From contig JAYKAV010000422.1 of the NCBI GenBank assembly GCA_035582835.1, positions 496,001 through 560,000 on the forward strand: a stretch of DNA of 64,000 nt. Direction: 5' to 3'. The notes below the pieces were generated by a model, which worked only from the letters and a program-made list of their open reading frames with translations, was not told where the DNA came from and ran no database searches. Numbering within the stretch: the stretch's first letter is position 1; each line of letters opens with the position of its first letter. Source of the DNA: Phoebastria nigripes (taxonomy: Eukaryota > Chordata > Aves > Procellariiformes > Diomedeidae). The translations under genes and the position numbers were made by a program. Below, piece after piece: positions 60,578 to 64,000 of the stretch.

Positions 60578-63500
60578 GGCATGCCAGCCCTTTGAGAAGG
60601 GCAGACAGTGCCTTGGCAATTGGAAGCGGAAGATTTTGAAGGAAAAAATCTTTCTGGTGACAATGTGAGTTGTGAATTTATTCTACCAACCTACTGGCAT
60701 TCCTACGCATAGCTACTTGCCAGGACCTGATGGATGCCATACATGTTGGCTACCTGCTCAACTCCTTAAAAGTAGGAAGACTCCAAGTGACTGTGTTGAC
60801 TGCCTCAATATTTTATAGGAATGCACATTTATCAGGCGTCTGTCTTAGTTCACGGGGCTTGGCTCTTTTATTGCTAAAGCTACTTGCAATTCCAGTCACT
60901 GAACAGGAAGCAATCCTGCTCTACAGCAGACTGAATGAATGGAGAATCAGGCCCTTGCAAAATATATTATTTTCTTGATGGTTATATTGCGGGGAACAGA
61001 GCAAAGGGATTTGACATTTCAGGGTGTCTGACAGTTCCACTAACATGATATTCATATTTAATGGCATTCTTCTATATGTTTTCTTCATCTGCTTGCTTCT
61101 TTTCAAAGATAATTCCTTAAGGATTGCTTATTCTTCTGCAAGAGTTTCTTAGCAAAAACAGATAAATAGCTGTGTATCCTTTTTGTAAAATGGACCAATC
61201 TGAATTAAGACTACAAACAGTAATGAAGATGTGAAAAAATCTCCCCCTTTTTAAATTTAAGTTATCTATGGAAGAGAAACAACGTGCTCGTATTTTATCA
61301 TTGCTATTATAAAAATGCTCTGTGGTTGCTATGACTCCAGTACTTTACTATGGGTAAAATTTAGACTTTTGCAAAAGATCTGATCCAAAACTTAAATCAG
61401 TAGGAAGAATTCACTTGCTGGCAGTTTGGGGATCTGATTCAAAGCTGGATAGACACCGACAGGTCAGAGACCAGGCTGGAGCCCAGCAGAGAGCAGTCAT
61501 CTCATTCTGTGAAGGCTTTTAATATTTCAAAAGTGAATTTGTTCAGATTCTGGATGAAAATCAAACACAATTTTCTCCTTAAAAGGGAAAGGCTCTTCAG
61601 CTCCAGCTGCCAGCCTCTAACTCCAGAACTCAGAAATTTGGGGAACCGGCGAATGCAGCGGGCTGTCGGCCCCGTGGCCCGAGGTGACCCGTGTGGCACA
61701 GCTGGGACCGAGACACAACCAGGGAGTCTCTGCAGTCGGTAGCTGAGATTCACACGCTTGCAAAGAGCAGCTTGGGAATGGCTGAGATTGGCAGTGTCGG
61801 CATGCTGCTGCCAGGCTCCCAGGCATCACAGATCCTGAAATAAAATGCTTGGGAGTGAGGTTGAAACCAGCTTCTGAAATCTTGCTGTGTCCCCTGAATC
61901 TTCAAATCCTAAGTTACAGCCATTTCTTCCAGAAAGGTGGTGAATGGGAGTTAGAGGTTTCTGTCAAGAGAACCTAGTAACGATATATTTAGCTCATAAA
62001 AGATCGTTGCTATATCAAGTCTTTGAAGATTTAGAAACCTGATGTTATCTACACCTGGAGGGGCTAAAAAAAGTATTAAAATGTGAGTGCAAATGCAGGG
62101 GGAATAGTTACACCCTAGCTAGGGCACATATGGAGCTCCCTTGCTTCACACACAGCACTGACTTCCGAGAGTCTAGAAATACAGACATCCCTTCCCAGCC
62201 ACAGCCCAGGCTGCGGGGGCACTTGCAGCCTTGGTCAGTCCCGGCTCTGAGGGCAGCACTTCAGCCTGTTTGGGTATCTCCTACCCATGATGAACAGATC
62301 TGGACTCCTCTGGAGGCACAGCGCCAACAGAAAACAATGTGCATGCTAAGCAGCTTGTAAGCCAAAGGAAAATGAGCTTACGTCAGACAACAGGAATTGT
62401 GTCACTAACCTGTAATTTCTGCTCCTCTCCTGTGCAGCAGGGATGCAGGAACGCAGCTCTCCAGTGGTCCTACGCTGCCAGAGTCAGCAGCTGAGCCCTT
62501 CTGCACTGCCCCAGATGTTCGGCTTCTGGAGAGAAGGGCTGTACATTGGGAAGAGCAGATTGACCTTCCTCTTCCAAGGCCAGCATATATGGATTTGGAT
62601 AAGCATGGTTTTTTACAGAAAAGCAGTTAACTCACCGTTCTTTTAGAAGCAAGAAATATCTCATTCTGTTTCTTCCTGCAGTCTGATAGCATTATTTCTT
62701 CTTTGCATTTAATATGGTTATGTCCAACTACTGCAGGGTGCAGGAAACTCCAAACAGCAAAAATCCAAATATTTTTTCAGTTTACTCCCACTCCTACTGC
62801 TGCTGGGTTTTGGAGAGCAACGTCCATCGTGGCTGCGACAGCACCTCTGCCTGGTGTGGAGTGTCCACACTGTGGTGTACAAAATGACCCGTCTCCATCT
62901 ATTGTGTTTCACAGCTGCTGTGCAGGAGAGACCAGAGTCTCTGCATGAGGAATTTCTGGCTTAAATAATCAAAATCACTATTTTGTACCTGGTCTTTAAA
63001 AACTTAGACTCATTGTGTCTTTTTTTTCCAGAGGCACCTGCCTTCGTCTCATCGTATCCATCTCTGGATTTCACCTTCTGCAGTTGTGCAAGGTTTCTTT
63101 CTTTTGCCAGTAAGGAAAATCATGCCACTGTGGGGAGATACAAGATATGTGTTGCAGGTGTCCCCCCTNGTGTCTGCACATGGAAGATATCAGTGTTGTT
63201 ATACACTGCAACTGCAGAGTATTCTCTTCAGCTTTCACTGGAGCCATTTACGCTCTTAGGTTTTCTGGTGCTCTGGTTCAAGGCTATATTTAAGAAAACC
63301 AAATTTGTGTAGCTTTTGAGACCAAGATAATAAGAATGGCCAATGAAGTGGCCTCTGAGACAAGTCCTATCTATTCTTCTTCCAAATAATCCACTCTCTT
63401 TGTTTAAAGATTATTTTCAAAATTGCTTAATCTTTCCTGTGGTATAATACTAAAGTGTGACTTAAAAAAGAAGCCATTCAAAAAGGTTAAGAAAGCAGTA

Positions 63501-64000
63501 TCACATTTTATTATACATTAGAAAAATTTTGGTTTAGAATAATAATTTGAGAGTATTTTATATTAAAACAGAGGGAAGACTCAATTTCTCTCTCTGTAAA
63601 ACTGTCTTAATCTCTTCAAGCACTGAAAGTTCTCGGAGGCTTTTCAATGTCCCAGCTGAGGAAAACAACAAAGTCAGTTGTAGGAATCAATCAGCTGTTC
63701 CTTCTCCACAGAGGAATTGCTAGGATTTGATCTTGCCTTTTATAGGCTTTTGAGATTCAATCATTAAAGTCTTTTATTTCGCCATTCATTGCAGAGGTAT
63801 TCAAGCAGTTTGTTTAATCTTAGGGTGAGGAGTGGGGTGGGGGAGAATAAACCCCAAACACCAAATTTTGGGGAGCTGTCGTGACTTTGTAGAGGTTTGA
63901 AAACAAAGTGTTGTGTCCTAGAGAATTAGGTTAATTCTAGATGTGGTACCATAGACAGCCCATGGCTTCAAATTCTGTGACTAAATGGAAAGAAAACAGC
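60578..64000. other. Non-coding, nothing recognised
   Basis: No gene or named repeat. 61371-61410 ('gatctgatccaaaacttaaatcagtagg') may be another scrap of the ancient repeat type seen at 44721. Short open frames around 61500-61830 are open on both strands and unsupported. One N lies at about 63169. Confidence 0.4.

Overview
The window reads as nuclear DNA from a bird, most likely a neoavian. The evidence is an antisense CR1 LINE of about 0.85 kb (5785-6640), a CR1 3' end with a pentanucleotide tail (59887-59990), an older CR1 relic (47905-48250), and two LTRs whose sequences I recognise as common avian endogenous-retrovirus LTRs. Nothing resembles bacterial, phage or plasmid organisation. Isolated N bases and one 15-base N run (38399-38413) mark it as draft assembly.

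No protein-coding gene can be named. Every long open frame is short (the longest is 199 codons), lacks a recognisable domain, and either overlaps a repeat or is matched by an equally open frame on the other strand. The window is best described as intergenic or long-intron DNA. A few short plus-strand segments have good splice-acceptor and donor sequences around an open frame (1790-1871 with 2478-2558; 22800-22906; 33911-33989; 43683-43748; 51351-51521). They are listed as low-confidence exon candidates, because 64 kb of non-coding vertebrate DNA is expected to contain such decoys.

Layout: 1-5.8 kb holds a 48-nt alternating purine/pyrimidine tract, a possible two-exon pair, and a 31-nt CG-rich alternating tract. 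5.8-6.6 kb is the main CR1. 6.6-29 kb is mostly featureless, with one AAT/ATT palindrome and weak exon candidates. 29.42-29.50 kb contains a run of three small inverted repeats. 30.7-33.0 and 37.5-37.9 kb are GC-rich, unclassified, repeat-like blocks. 38.3-40.6 kb is rich in short tandem repeats and holds the assembly gap. 41.5-42.1 kb is a truncated minus-strand LTR. 45.37-45.95 kb is a full-length plus-strand solo LTR with a perfect 5-bp target-site duplication. 47.9-49.0 kb holds the old CR1 relic, a third alternating tract, and a palindromic ancient-repeat fragment. 59.9 kb is the CR1 tail microsatellite. 60.42-60.58 kb is a compact CpG-dense patch.

No novel system is visible. The observations most worth a second look are the CpG-dense patch, the hairpin cluster, the phase-compatible exon pair near the left end, the AABB 21-bp minisatellite, and the intact solo LTR with its own TATA and poly(A) signals.
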